A stretch of 37,978 nt of DNA from contig QIAN01000125.1 in the NCBI GenBank assembly GCA_003225005.1, positions 1-37,978 of the forward strand, in the 5' to 3' direction. This document shows, in pieces, positions 1 to 9,316 of the stretch. The notes under the pieces were generated by a model. The model ran no database searches. It saw only the letters and a program-made list of their open reading frames with translations, and had not been told where the DNA came from. The translations under genes were made by a program, and so were the position numbers. The DNA is from Acidobacteriota bacterium. GTDB taxonomy: Bacteria; Acidobacteriota; Terriglobia; Terriglobales; Acidobacteriaceae. Position 1 is the first letter of the stretch, and every line of letters starts with the position of its first letter.

Positions 1-220
1 TGCATCCCGGTCGCAACGGTTGTCAGGGCATAGAGTATTCGCTCAGCCACGACACTATTCGAGCACATCTCCACGAGTTGAGGCTAGCGGTTGAAATATC
101 GACATAGCGTTCGTTGACCTTGGTACAGGTTCGGAATGGCGGTTCTAGAAATCAAATAATAAGGGCGTCCCGGCTCCGACGGCAGATTGGACGATGCTTT
201 TTGACCCGTGCATCCGATGT

Positions 221-244
221 GGACCCAGACCATGTTCTGGGTCC
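221..244. repeat. 9-bp perfect inverted repeat (hairpin)
   Basis: GGACCCAGA at 221-229 is exactly complementary to TCTGGGTCC at 236-244, with a 6-nt loop. No T-run follows, so it is not a typical intrinsic terminator. The flanking 1-280 stretch shows no recognisable gene on either strand. The function is unknown; it may be a remnant structure in decayed DNA. Confidence 0.35.
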
Positions 245-289
245 AGTCGGCAAGTGGATTGATCTTCGCCATCAGGAACTGTGAGCCCA

Positions 290-596
290 GAAGAAGAGAA
301 CTTCCTGCAAGCCGTTCGCTGAGGGAGCGACGGGATATGTGCGTCGCGATGCATCCGCAGTGGAAGTGCTGTCGGCGATTCGTGCTGTGGCCGCAGGGAA
401 AGCAGTTGGTACACCCTGATTCTCAGCAGCACTATTCCGCTGCACAGCTCGGCAACTTGCAATTCGGCAAAACCTGCAGCTCGAGCCGGTATTAGCTTAG
501 CCGAACTAATCTGCTGGGGACTTACCAACGAAGAGATCGCTTCGCGTCTGAATCTCTCAGAACATACCGTGAAGAATCACGTTCACCGCCACGGGG
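290..596 (+). pseudogene. Remnant of a NarL/FixJ-type response regulator
   Basis: Pieces of a LuxR-family response regulator are readable only across different frames. The frame at 290-319 reads like the end of a receiver domain (EENFLQAVR). The reading continues in another frame at 324-413 (GATGYVRRDAS, then AIRAVAAGKAV), the usual receiver/linker junction, and ends at a TGA. A third stretch from about 500 gives GLTNEEIASRLNLSEHTVKN, the classic LuxR helix-turn-helix, after which the similarity stops. The N-terminal receiver core with its phospho-accepting Asp is not visible upstream. At least two frameshifts and stop codons separate the pieces, so this is very likely a decayed gene. A functional fragment cannot be excluded but is improbable. 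Confidence 0.7.
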
Positions 597-799
597 GAAA
601 CCCCTTATCCCTCTCTAACCCACCCATTGCATGGTGAAGCCTTGCCTAGCGCTGAAGCCGCCGAAGCCCGCTGATGACCATGCTGCCAACCGGCGGACCT
701 GAACCCATTCCCTCTTTGCTCTAACATGCTTGGTAGACTAGTCAACTTGCCGCACATCTGAAGTTCGCGCGCACCCAGACTAAGCTGGCAGAAGGAGAC
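597..799. other. Non-coding stretch before the ROK kinase
   Basis: I see no gene here on either strand and no convincing promoter. The last bases hold the AAGGAG Shine-Dalgarno of the ROK kinase gene, about 6 nt before its ATG. Confidence 0.5.
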
Positions 800-1795
800 A
801 TGACGAACACTGCCCCGAATGAGCGCGTCATCATCGGCGTAGATATTGGTGGCACGAAGATTGCGGCTGGCCTTGTGGATAACCAAGGGGCGATCCTTAC
901 ACAACGACGGACGCCCATGATCAGCCACCGCGACGCGGCTTCAGCTGTGGCAAGAGTAAGATCGGCAATCGACGCTGTGTTCGCAGAGGCCGAAAAGTAT
1001 TCGGTTGATCAACGCTCAGTCGCTGGCATCGGCATTTGCGCGCCAGGTCCGTTGGATCCCAAGACCGGAATCATCATTAATCCACCCAACCTTCCCTGCT
1101 GGCGGAATTTCCCTTTGGCTTCCGAGATTGCGCAACACTACGGCGTTCCCGTGGTCGTCGATAATGATGCCAACGCCGCCGCACTGGCCGAGGCCCGATG
1201 GGGTGCTGGACGCGGATACCGCAACATTTTTTATGCCACCATCGGTACGGGCATCGGTACCGGAATTATTTTCGACGGACATATCTATCACGGCCGTACC
1301 GGCGGTGCCGCCGAGGGTGGGCATATGAGCATCGACTACCGCGGCCCCCGCTGCGGATGCGGAAAGCTTGGATGCATTGAGGCGCTCGCAGCCGGTCCCG
1401 CCATCGCAAAAAGAGCACGCGCCAAGCTTGCTGCGGATTCCTCAGGGAGTGCGGCCATTCTTGGCCTGGCTGGTGGCAACCTCGATGCCGTAAGCAGCGA
1501 AATGGTCGGAACAGCTTATGTGGCCGGTGACCCACTGGCAAAACAGGTTCTGCATGAGACAACGGAATTATTGGCGCTGTGGCTAGGAAACATCGTCGAT
1601 CTGCTTGAGCCGGACGTGATGATTGTGGGCGGCGGAGTTGCGGCGATGCTTAATCCATTCTTTGATGAAGTGCGGCGACTGCTCCCGGACTGCTGCGTCA
1701 ACTCGCGCGTCCAGGAAATACCACTGCTGATGACGCACTATGGCGCGGACGCAGGCATTGCCGGAGGCGCAGCACTTATTCGTGTCCCGGCGTGA
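800..1795 (+). CDS. ROK-family sugar kinase (glucokinase-like)
   Basis: This 331-residue cytoplasmic protein has the full ROK layout. The N-terminal phosphate loop DIGGTK is at 15-20. VDNDANAAALAE, with the probable catalytic Asp123, starts at 120. A GTGIGTG nucleotide-binding loop lies near 150. The EGGH motif (172-175) and C-x-C-G-x-x-G-C (185-192) supply the His and three Cys that bind structural zinc in this family. ROK proteins with these features phosphorylate glucose or an N-acetyl sugar with ATP; substrate cannot be decided from sequence. There is no N-terminal helix-turn-helix, so it is a kinase rather than a ROK repressor. An AAGGAG Shine-Dalgarno supports the ATG. It converges with the glycosidase-like gene, stop codons about 30 nt apart, which fits a shared sugar theme but not an operon. 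Confidence 0.9.
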   Translation: MTNTAPNERVIIGVDIGGTKIAAGLVDNQGAILTQRRTPMISHRDAASAVARVRSAIDAVFAEAEKYSVDQRSVAGIGICAPGPLDPKTGIIINPPNLPCWRNFPLASEIAQHYGVPVVVDNDANAAALAEARWGAGRGYRNIFYATIGTGIGTGIIFDGHIYHGRTGGAAEGGHMSIDYRGPRCGCGKLGCIEALAAGPAIAKRARAKLAADSSGSAAILGLAGGNLDAVSSEMVGTAYVAGDPLAKQVLHETTELLALWLGNIVDLLEPDVMIVGGGVAAMLNPFFDEVRRLLPDCCVNSRVQEIPLLMTHYGADAGIAGGAALIRVPA

Positions 1796-1825
1796 GGCCT
1801 CCTGCAGCAGCTCCGCGAGCCGCTT

Positions 1826-4012
1826 TCAGTCCTTAAGACCCGCCACCTTGGCCCGCACTACTGTTATCGAGGCTTTAGGCAAAGTGAACGTGGTTTGCGG
1901 ACCTGTCGATGCGGTGGTGGCCAAGGGCGGATTGTCTGGATCGGCATGACTGTTCGGTCCGTCGTTGATCCAAACATACTGCTCACTGCCGAAAGTCACG
2001 AAGGCGACCGGCCCGGTGAACGACTCAGTTCGTTTGTTCTTGGAATCTTCAAATACAACGCGCACTGTGTGCGGATTGGTTTCGTCACGATTTACCAGCA
2101 TCAACGACCAGTTCCCGTCGGGACGGCGTACCGCATAGGAAGTCACCAGCACATTTCCCTCATTGTCTTTGACATCGGTGGACGAAGGAAACATGGAATG
2201 CAGACCCGAGCGGTGTTGTACCCATTCCAGATTAATCATGTGAGCAGCATAATAAGGAGAGGTGTAGCCCGTGATGTTGTATTTTTCGTCCGAGACAAAA
2301 TTTGACCACGAGGCCCAACCCAGGCAAGACGGTTCCACGCGCTGGGGCTGAATGGGTGAGTGATAAAAGGCAGCGCCGCCACCTTCAAAAAACGACCCTA
2401 CATTGTCGGCCAGCCACAACGCCGCAAAAATCGTCGTCATAGGCCCGGTGAGGCTGGCGGCCAGGTGATTCTCCGTCACCATCAACGGGACATCTTTTGG
2501 TACTCCGTCATCTCGCCACACCTGCAAGATATGCTTCATGAGTTGCGGCTCGGTGTAGAGCGTTTTCCAAGTGATGGTGCACGGCTCAAACGGATAGTGC
2601 TCGAATGAGACGAAGGCCAAATCAGAGAGGCGGTTGTGCGCCTTCAGATAGTCCACAAAGCGTCCCATCCATGAGGTTCGCCCCTGCGCGTCAGGCCATA
2701 CGCGTATGTCTTCATTGACCCCTTCAAAAATTGGCCCTCCCAGCTTGAGCTTCGGGTCAATTTTGTGGATGGCGGTGGCCCACTGCAAGTAAAGCGCGCC
2801 ATAGTCTTCGGGCATAGCATGCTTCCCGTCGGGCTCTTCTCCCAGCTCGATGTATCCGATCGCATAGCCGCGTTTCTCGATGTAAGCAATCTGTGCGGCT
2901 GCATCATCGGGCGTGCCGTAGAGCATCGTCACCGGGATCATCGCCGGAAGATTGTTGGTGAGTCCGCTGCTGAAGAAAACGTCGAAGCCGCTGTGCTGGT
3001 AGGCACCACTATCGTTCACGTCCTCCTCGGAATGCCAGGGATCAATAGAGGAAACGCAATATGTAGTTTTTCCCTCGCCAGGACCCTTCGCTACTTCAAC
3101 GAAAGCACCAGTGCCATCAAGCGCGCCCACGGCGATCTGCTGCATCGCATAACCAACGCAATTGCGAATGTCGTCCGGGCCATGTTCGTCGCAGGTGTTG
3201 GAGGATTCAGTCATCAAGATGCGAAGGTATCGCGTAGAAACAGGCCGGTCCGTGAGCTTCAGGGTGACCGTGCCGCCATGGGCCTTCTTCAGTACTCCGG
3301 CGGGGAAAACATTCCATTCCCCTTTCGGTCCTCCGTCGAAATCGAGCGCGTTTGTACCACTCCAATATTCCACTTGGTACGTCGCGGCATATGGGCTGGC
3401 CCACTCGATCCGGACGGCACTGAGCGGCTTCTCGGCCTTCAAGTCCACGATCACCCACTGCGGATGCTGGGCATCGCTCTCGCCCGTGAACTTGCTGGTC
3501 AGATACGGATTACTCTTCCAATAGGTCAGGTTAGGACCTCGAATAGGACGATCGCCGCTGGTCGCGAAGCCGCGGTGGGGCAACGCATAGGCGAGAATGT
3601 AGCGAGTGGGCTCCTTCAATTCGACGCTACCGGTGAAGTATCCACTGCGGTGCGCAGCATCGCTCCAGACGCCATTTTCCGTCCAGTGCCATGCGGCCAT
3701 GCGGAGCTCAGTGTTGTTGCGGTATGTGATCGGACCCCAGCCCGCCGAGAGGGCCTCCTGGATGATGTTCGGCGTATAGACCTTGTTGATGTCGGTGCGA
3801 GACAGGACATCAATCGAACTGCCAAGGGCGCTGTCAGGATCAAACGAATTGATGGCGTGGCCCGGCGTTGCGTCGACGCGAACGGTCGCGGCTTGTTCCG
3901 TCCCCGGACTTTGGGCAAATGCAAATCCGGTTTGCGTCATCAACGAAAAGATCGCAATCGCTGTGATGAGGGTTCGAGTGGAGGGTTTCCGCTGAACCCC
4001 TTTCCTATTCAT
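1826..4012 (-). CDS. Secreted glycoside-hydrolase-like protein with a discoidin-type domain
   Basis: From the ATG at 4012 the protein has 728 residues. I prefer this start because GGAG precedes it at good spacing; an in-frame ATG at 4054 would add 14 residues without a good ribosome site. A basic N-terminus and hydrophobic run ending in FAFAQ (about 15-34) is a signal peptide. Residues about 180-297 look like an F5/8 C (discoidin) carbohydrate-binding sandwich. Residues about 335-630 resemble a clan GH-A barrel, with a candidate acid/base in LGEEPDG (Glu392/393) and a candidate nucleophile in MVTENH (Glu514). A terminal beta-sandwich ends in LPKASITVV, as in GH39/GH51-type enzymes. The usual Asn before the acid/base Glu is replaced by Glu. 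It probably attacks plant or microbial polysaccharide outside the cytoplasm. Family and activity are inferred. Confidence 0.65.
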   Translation of the reverse strand: MNRKGVQRKPSTRTLITAIAIFSLMTQTGFAFAQSPGTEQAATVRVDATPGHAINSFDPDSALGSSIDVLSRTDINKVYTPNIIQEALSAGWGPITYRNNTELRMAAWHWTENGVWSDAAHRSGYFTGSVELKEPTRYILAYALPHRGFATSGDRPIRGPNLTYWKSNPYLTSKFTGESDAQHPQWVIVDLKAEKPLSAVRIEWASPYAATYQVEYWSGTNALDFDGGPKGEWNVFPAGVLKKAHGGTVTLKLTDRPVSTRYLRILMTESSNTCDEHGPDDIRNCVGYAMQQIAVGALDGTGAFVEVAKGPGEGKTTYCVSSIDPWHSEEDVNDSGAYQHSGFDVFFSSGLTNNLPAMIPVTMLYGTPDDAAAQIAYIEKRGYAIGYIELGEEPDGKHAMPEDYGALYLQWATAIHKIDPKLKLGGPIFEGVNEDIRVWPDAQGRTSWMGRFVDYLKAHNRLSDLAFVSFEHYPFEPCTITWKTLYTEPQLMKHILQVWRDDGVPKDVPLMVTENHLAASLTGPMTTIFAALWLADNVGSFFEGGGAAFYHSPIQPQRVEPSCLGWASWSNFVSDEKYNITGYTSPYYAAHMINLEWVQHRSGLHSMFPSSTDVKDNEGNVLVTSYAVRRPDGNWSLMLVNRDETNPHTVRVVFEDSKNKRTESFTGPVAFVTFGSEQYVWINDGPNSHADPDNPPLATTASTGPQTTFTLPKASITVVRAKVAGLKD

Positions 4013-4222
4013 CCATCTCCATGCAGTCACCCTCGAACCCTCCCTTCGTCGCATTTCCCGTTTCGCAACCGCAAAACAAGAAGCAGCCGGTCAAAAGAAG
4101 TTTCACTGTGTGAAAAGAACGAAACCACACTCCCAGCTTCTTTCACGGGAAATAATAGCATTCACTTTGCTGATAGCACTCGGAAGTACAACGTAAAACC
4201 ATGCGGGCAATCCTCTTCGAAG

Positions 4223-4250
4223 AAAAGCCGATCTGTGTGGCGGGGCTTTT
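4223..4250. terminator. Possible intrinsic terminator hairpin
   Basis: AAAAGCC (4223-4229) pairs with GGCTTTT (4244-4250) across a 14-nt loop, and a further T follows. The symmetric A/T flanks would give a U-run on either strand. No gene is seen reading into it, so its role is uncertain and the stem is weak. Confidence 0.25.
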
Positions 4251-4416
4251 TGCTAGATTGCCAGGGCGAGAATGGAGTTCCCGTGCGAAAAATATTAGGC
4301 TTTCTGCGAAGTGCAGGCGGGACGTGGAGTCGGAGCCTCTGCGCGCAGACGGGCTAGTTTCCTGAGCGCAAAATCCCGAATGCTTGTTCTTGTCGGCTTC
4401 GATGAGTTGAGCAACT

Positions 4417-4432
4417 TTGGAACCGGTTCCAA
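4417..4432. promoter_or_regulatory. LacI-family-type operator
   Basis: TTGGAACCGGTTCCAA is a perfect 16-bp palindrome with the central CG and flanking AACC/GGTT typical of LacI/GalR-family operators. A second AACCGGTT core overlaps it at 4431-4438, giving two tandem half-overlapping sites. It lies about 405 bp upstream of the secreted glycosidase-like gene (minus) and about 530 bp upstream of the efflux operon (plus). Sugar-responsive control of the glycosidase is the simpler guess. No LacI gene is in the window. Confidence 0.45.
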
Positions 4433-4735
4433 CCGGTTCGATGAGTACGACGTGTCGCTCGTTCAACAACAGAAAGCAGAACTGCGAGCATGCCCAGCAA
4501 AAGAAAAAGGACCGGGAAGTATCGGCAAGCATCTCCGAAAGCCCTCCTCAGGAGTCGAGTTGTTATGTTTATCTTGGGTCGGAATTTCCTCATGCGGGCC
4601 GAATAGCGTCATGATTCTAACCCCTTGAAAAGAGAAGAAAGAGGTGGTCCTGTTCCATGCGCGACGTTGCCTCAATGCGTTCGGAGGAATACAGCAGATT
4701 TATCCGCCGTCGTTCAACAAAAGTTTTCGCATCTT

Positions 4736-4767
4736 TTTGCCAGCTTAGCAAATCGGATGCGTATGTG
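4736..4767 (+). promoter_or_regulatory. Possible promoter with overlapping dyad for the efflux operon
   Basis: TTGCCA (4738-4743) resembles a -35 box, with a weak TATGTG 18 nt downstream. TTTGC (4736-4740) and GCAAA (4748-4752) form an inverted repeat over the -35, as a repressor site would. It would give a leader of nearly 200 nt before the adaptor gene. The match is modest. Confidence 0.3.
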
Positions 4768-4964
4768 TTAGCGAAGTGCATGCGAGCGGGATTGAACGAT
4801 GGGCTGGCTTCGCCGAAGTCGGGTGACGAGACCGCGCCCTTCTACCTGGGGATCGTGCAATTGGTGCCATGGTCACGCATGCCCCACCGCTCGACCTTCG
4901 GAAATCACGCTGGGAACCGCTGCTCACCGAATTTCTGAACACTTGTCAAAAGTAAGGGGACATT

Positions 4965-6089
4965 ATGGCCAAACGGATGATTCTCATGCTGGTCGCGGCC
5001 GCGCTGCTGGTCGGGGCTCTTGGGTACTTCAAATTGCGGCAAGTTCAAGCGGCTGTAAAAGGTGGCGCCTTCCAGCCACCTCCGGCAGCGGTGACCACAA
5101 TTGTCGCTAAGCAGGAGACGTGGCCGTCAACACTTAGCGTGGTGGGAACGACGGCGCCCGTACATGGTGTCACCGTGAGCGCCGACCTGCCTGGGACCGT
5201 CGACACAATCACCTTTGATTCCGGCAAGTTCGTTCATGAGGGAGACGTGCTCGTACAGCTTGACACCCGGCAAGAACGAGCCCAGTTGGCCGCCATGGAG
5301 GCGCAGCGTGATCTCGCAAAGATCAATTACGACAGGATGCGGCAGCTGGTGAATGGAGGCGTTATCTCCCGGATGGACTATGACAAATCGACAGCGGAGC
5401 AAAGGCAGACCGAAGCAAACGTTGGAGAAATCAAAGCGACGATTCAGCGGAAGACGATTCGGGCGCCTTTTTCGGGAATCTTGGGTATCCGGCAAGTCAA
5501 CCTGGGGCAGTACATGTCCGCAGGCACTGCAATCGTCTCTTTGCAGGCATTGAATCCCATCTATGCCAACTTCAACGTGCCACAACAGGTAATGAGCCAG
5601 ATGCGACCGGGACAGAACGTAAAGATTTCGACCGACGGTGCGAGTGGCCACGAGTACTCGGGACGGGTGAATGCGCTCGAGTCGACTGTGGACGAATCTA
5701 CCCGCAACGTTCAGGTGCAGGCGACGCTGGCTAATCCTGAAAACAAACTGCGTCCGGGCATGTTTGTTCAAGTGGAAGTCGGGGTGGGGGCGCAGCGTTC
5801 GCTATTCCCCCTACCGGCATCCGCAATTAACTACGCGCCCTTCGGCGATTCTGTCTATATTGTCACGGATCTCAAAGGGCCAGACGGGAAAACCTACCGT
5901 GGAGTACGTCAGCAGTTCGTGAAAATTGCGGGCGCGCGCGGCGATCAAGTCGGCATCGTGTCCGGTCTTAACCAGGGCGACGAAGTTGTCACCTCGGGTG
6001 CCTTCAAACTGCGTAACGGGGCGGCAGTGGCCGTTAACAACAAGATCCAACCGGGAAACAATCCGTCTCCCAAGCCCGAGGACAACTGA
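4965..6089 (+). CDS. RND efflux periplasmic adaptor (MexA/AcrA-type)
   Basis: This 374-residue membrane-fusion protein bridges an inner-membrane RND pump and an outer-membrane channel. A hydrophobic N-terminal segment (about 4-21) anchors or exports it. A lipoyl-like half-motif (GTVDTITFDSGKFVHEGDVL, about 79-98) precedes an alpha-hairpin (about 105-165). The second lipoyl half carries IRAPFSGILG near 167-176. A beta-barrel and membrane-proximal domain follow. An AAGGGG Shine-Dalgarno supports the ATG. The pump gene starts directly after its stop, so the two are cotranscribed. No TolC-like gene is adjacent, so the outer-membrane partner must be encoded elsewhere. The substrate cannot be read from the sequence. 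Confidence 0.92.
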   Translation: MAKRMILMLVAAALLVGALGYFKLRQVQAAVKGGAFQPPPAAVTTIVAKQETWPSTLSVVGTTAPVHGVTVSADLPGTVDTITFDSGKFVHEGDVLVQLDTRQERAQLAAMEAQRDLAKINYDRMRQLVNGGVISRMDYDKSTAEQRQTEANVGEIKATIQRKTIRAPFSGILGIRQVNLGQYMSAGTAIVSLQALNPIYANFNVPQQVMSQMRPGQNVKISTDGASGHEYSGRVNALESTVDESTRNVQVQATLANPENKLRPGMFVQVEVGVGAQRSLFPLPASAINYAPFGDSVYIVTDLKGPDGKTYRGVRQQFVKIAGARGDQVGIVSGLNQGDEVVTSGAFKLRNGAAVAVNNKIQPGNNPSPKPEDN

Positions 6090-9000
6090 ATGAAATTTAC
6101 AGATCTGTTCATTAAGCGGCCAGTTCTCGCCATCTGCGTCAACTTAGTTATTTTGATCGCGGGTCTGCAGTCCATCCGGTCACTCAGCGTGCGTCAGTAT
6201 CCGCGTAGCGACATTGCGGTCGTCCAGGTCTCTACGGTGTACGTCGGCGCCAATGCTGACCTGGTTCGAGGATTTATTACTACCCCGTTGGAGCGTGTGA
6301 TCGCCAGCGCCGACGGCATTGATTACATGGAATCGTCGAGCGCGCAGGGAATTAGCACGATTACCGTGCATTTGAAGCTTAACTACGACACGAATGCGGC
6401 ACTCACTCAGATACAGGCTAAGGTCGCACAGGTGCGTAATGACCTGCCTCCTGAATCCCAAGCTCCGGTCATTGACCTCGAAACCGCAGACACTCAATTT
6501 GCCGCAATGTACCTGGGGTTCTCGTCCTCTGATCTCGATGAGAACCAGATCACGGACTACATGACGCGCGTTATCCAGCCCAAACTGAGTGCGATCAGTG
6601 GCGTCCAGCGCGCCGACATTCTTGGTAAACGTACGTTCGCTATGCGCGTCTGGCTCAAACCGGAAAAGATGGCGGCTCTTGGAATCACGCCATCTGCGGT
6701 GCACGATGCGCTGGCCAACAATAACTACCTTTCAGCCCTGGGGCGAACCAAAGGCTCCATGGTGTCGGTGAACCTGGTGGCGAACACCGATCTGCGCACA
6801 GCCGAGGACTTTCGCCAACTGGTGGTGAAGCAGGACAAAGGAACGATCGTTCATCTCGGCGAAATTGCTGACGTTGTGCTGGGCGCGGAGACCTACGACG
6901 AGGATGTTCGCTTTAACGGCGAGGCTGCGACTTTTATGGGCATCTGGGTGCTGCCCACGGCCAACTCGCTCGATGTCATCAAACAAGTTCGCGATGTCAT
7001 TCCGCAAATTCGAGAGCAGTTGCCGGCCGGTATGAAGGTCGGCATACCCTATGACTCGACCGCCTACATTCAGGACGCGATCAAAGAAGTCTTGAGTACC
7101 CTGACCGAGACCCTCCTCATCGTTGTTGTGGTCATCTTTTTGTTCCTGGGTTCGTTCCGATCCGTGCTTATCCCGGTGGTCGCAATTCCCATTTCACTCA
7201 TCGGCGCGGTCTTCCTGATGTTTGCGGCCGGTTTCACCATCAACCTGCTGACTCTGCTGGCGATTGTGCTGTCCGTCGGCCTGGTCGTGGACGACGCTAT
7301 CGTGATGGTGGAGAACGTGGAGCGGCACCTGCATGAGGGCAAGACCCCTTACCGCGCGGCCATCGACGCAGCCCGTGAGTTGGTAGGTCCGATCACCGCG
7401 ATGACCATCACCCTGGCCGCGGTTTATGCGCCCGTTGGCGTCCAGGGAGGTTTAACCGGTGCGTTGTTCCGTGAATTCGCTTTCACTCTCGCCGGGGCGG
7501 TACTGGTGTCTGGAATTGTCGCGCTGACGCTATCACCGATGATGGCTTCCAAGTTGCTGCGCGCAGGCGATACCGAGCGCGGCTTCGCGGGATGGGTCAA
7601 CCGCCGTTTTGACAGCGTGCGCAACGCTTACGCCCGGATTCTGACGGGCACGCTGCAATACCGGCCAGTGGTTCTCGGGGTTTGGGTGATCGTGGTGCTG
7701 TTGGTTGTGCCGTTTTATATCTTCTCCCAGCGCGAGCTTGCACCGGCGGAGGACCAGGGTGTGGTCTTCGGAGTTGTGCAGGCTTCCGCCAACTCAACCC
7801 TCGATCAGACCAAGCTTTTCGCCTCGCAGATCTACGATGTTTACCACGCGATTCCCGAGAGCGAGAGCATCTTCCAGATCACTGGTCCTAACGGCGGTTT
7901 CGGAGGCATGGTCACCAAATCATGGAGCCAGCGCAAGAAGACCGCTCAGCAGCTTCTGGTCCAGTCCACTGGGCCCTTATCGAAGATCGCTGGCATTCGC
8001 GTTATCCCGCTCACACCACCGCCGCTGCCGGGGGGAGGCAACTTCCCCGTGGACTTCGTCATCGCTTCGTCGGCGGAGCCTGAGCAACTCGTCCAGTTCG
8101 CCAACCAGCTCGTGGGCAAGGCCTTCGCCAGCGGAATGTTCATCTTCGCCGACTCGGACCTGAAGTTTGACCAGCCCCAGACCGAGGTGGTCTTTGATCG
8201 CGACAAACTGCGCTCCCAAGGGGTTGACCTGAGCCAAGCCGGCAAGGATCTTTCGACCCTTCTCGGCGGAAACTATGTGAACCGTTTCAGCATTCAAGGA
8301 CAGAGTTACAAGGTCATTCCGCAGGTCAAGCGCGTGGAACGTTTGACGACCGATCAACTGGCGCAGATCTATGTAAAAGGATCGGACAACAAATTGGTTC
8401 CGTTGTCCACCTTCGCCACCCTGAAGACCACCACCGAGCCGAGGGAGCTGAAGAAATTCCAGCAGCTTAACGCTGTGCGGATTCAGGGCGTGGTGCCCCC
8501 GAACGTCCCGCTCGATAAGGCACTCACTTTCCTGGAAGACGAAGCCAAAAAGATATTGCCTCAGGGCTTCACGGTTGACTACGCGGGCGAGTCTCGCCAG
8601 CTCCGCGTTGAGGGCAGCAAGTTTCTCGGTACCTTTTTGCTGTCAGCCGTCCTGATCTATCTGGTGTTGGCCGCGCAATTCGAGAGCTTCCGCGATCCCT
8701 TCATCGTCCTTGTCGGCTCGGTGCCGCTAGCCATCTCTGGGGCACTCATGTTCTCGTTTCTGGGGCTGACGACGCTTAACATCTACAGCGAAGTAGGACT
8801 GATCACTTTGGTTGGTCTGGTCTCGAAAAACGGCATCCTTATTGTGCAGTTTGCAAACCATCTCCAGGAAACCGGAAAAGAAAAGATGGCTGCCGTCATT
8901 GGAGCAGCCGAGACTCGCCTGCGGCCGATTCTCATGACGACCGCCGCCACCGTCGCCGGTCACTTCCCGCTTGTACTCGCGAGAGGTCCCGGGGCTGGCG

Positions 9001-9170
9001 CGCGCAATAGCATCGGGATCATGCTGGTCAGCGGCATGATCATAGGCACGCTCTTCACTCTATTCGTGGTGCCGTCTATCTACATGCTGGTAGCTCGGAA
9101 GCATGCGGCCATTGCTGAACCGGGAGACACCGCGGAAGCTGAGCCGGAGCTCGAGGGAGCAGTAATCTGA
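6090..9170 (+). CDS. RND multidrug efflux permease (HAE-1/AcrB-like)
   Basis: The 1026-residue protein has the length and internal duplication of hydrophobic-amphiphilic RND pumps: TM1 (about 10-30), a large periplasmic loop, TM2-6, TM7, a second periplasmic loop and TM8-12. TM4 contains GLVVDDAIVMVENVERH with the paired Asp401/Asp402 of the proton relay. The start MKFTDLFIKRPVLA is typical of the family. The ATG immediately follows the adaptor stop codon, indicating tight coupling. It would export drugs, detergents or other amphiphiles using the proton gradient. A MarR-type regulator gene starts about 150 bp downstream on the same strand. The protein appears intact. Confidence 0.95.
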   Translation: MKFTDLFIKRPVLAICVNLVILIAGLQSIRSLSVRQYPRSDIAVVQVSTVYVGANADLVRGFITTPLERVIASADGIDYMESSSAQGISTITVHLKLNYDTNAALTQIQAKVAQVRNDLPPESQAPVIDLETADTQFAAMYLGFSSSDLDENQITDYMTRVIQPKLSAISGVQRADILGKRTFAMRVWLKPEKMAALGITPSAVHDALANNNYLSALGRTKGSMVSVNLVANTDLRTAEDFRQLVVKQDKGTIVHLGEIADVVLGAETYDEDVRFNGEAATFMGIWVLPTANSLDVIKQVRDVIPQIREQLPAGMKVGIPYDSTAYIQDAIKEVLSTLTETLLIVVVVIFLFLGSFRSVLIPVVAIPISLIGAVFLMFAAGFTINLLTLLAIVLSVGLVVDDAIVMVENVERHLHEGKTPYRAAIDAARELVGPITAMTITLAAVYAPVGVQGGLTGALFREFAFTLAGAVLVSGIVALTLSPMMASKLLRAGDTERGFAGWVNRRFDSVRNAYARILTGTLQYRPVVLGVWVIVVLLVVPFYIFSQRELAPAEDQGVVFGVVQASANSTLDQTKLFASQIYDVYHAIPESESIFQITGPNGGFGGMVTKSWSQRKKTAQQLLVQSTGPLSKIAGIRVIPLTPPPLPGGGNFPVDFVIASSAEPEQLVQFANQLVGKAFASGMFIFADSDLKFDQPQTEVVFDRDKLRSQGVDLSQAGKDLSTLLGGNYVNRFSIQGQSYKVIPQVKRVERLTTDQLAQIYVKGSDNKLVPLSTFATLKTTTEPRELKKFQQLNAVRIQGVVPPNVPLDKALTFLEDEAKKILPQGFTVDYAGESRQLRVEGSKFLGTFLLSAVLIYLVLAAQFESFRDPFIVLVGSVPLAISGALMFSFLGLTTLNIYSEVGLITLVGLVSKNGILIVQFANHLQETGKEKMAAVIGAAETRLRPILMTTAATVAGHFPLVLARGPGAGARNSIGIMLVSGMIIGTLFTLFVVPSIYMLVARKHAAIAEPGDTAEAEPELEGAVI

Positions 9171-9265
9171 TCTTGTTCATCTCGATCGGTTTTTTACGCC
9201 TAATGTAGACGTAAACCGGCCGCGGGAACTGGTCAGCGTTCCGTCTCCTGGAACAACTTAGATAG

Positions 9266-9278
9266 TTGACTAAGTCAA
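9266..9278. promoter_or_regulatory. Candidate MarR-type operator
   Basis: TTGACT-A-AGTCAA is a perfect 6-bp inverted repeat with a one-base centre, inside an A/T-rich stretch 38 bp before the MarR-GNAT gene. A further TTGACA at 9287-9292 lies between it and the gene. MarR proteins commonly bind such short dyads in their own promoters, so autoregulation is a reasonable guess. TTGACT could also serve as a -35, with GACAAT 17 nt downstream. Confidence 0.45.
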
Positions 9279-9316
9279 ATAATTAATTGACAATAGCAAT
9301 GACTTAAACCCCCCGC

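Larger units (their letters stand above)
4055..4964. other. Long intergenic region with regulatory signals
   Basis: About 0.9 kb separates the divergent glycosidase-like gene and efflux operon. Open frames occur on both strands, but none has a ribosome site, recognisable domain or convincing composition. It contains a hairpin at 4223-4250, a LacI-type palindrome at 4417-4432 and a dyad overlapping a possible promoter near 4736-4767, listed separately. Confidence 0.5.

Noticed and set aside
84..272. 62-codon minus-strand ORF near the window start
   Set aside because: No ribosome site or family; it overlaps decayed DNA and a hairpin.
2765..4357. 530-codon plus-strand ORF opposite the glycosidase-like gene
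   Set aside because: It is fully antisense to a gene with signal peptide, domains and Shine-Dalgarno, and its translation has no recognisable family.
4143..4532. ORFs in the 4.1-4.9 kb gap on both strands
   Set aside because: Several overlapping frames of similar length with no domain or ribosome site, as expected by chance.
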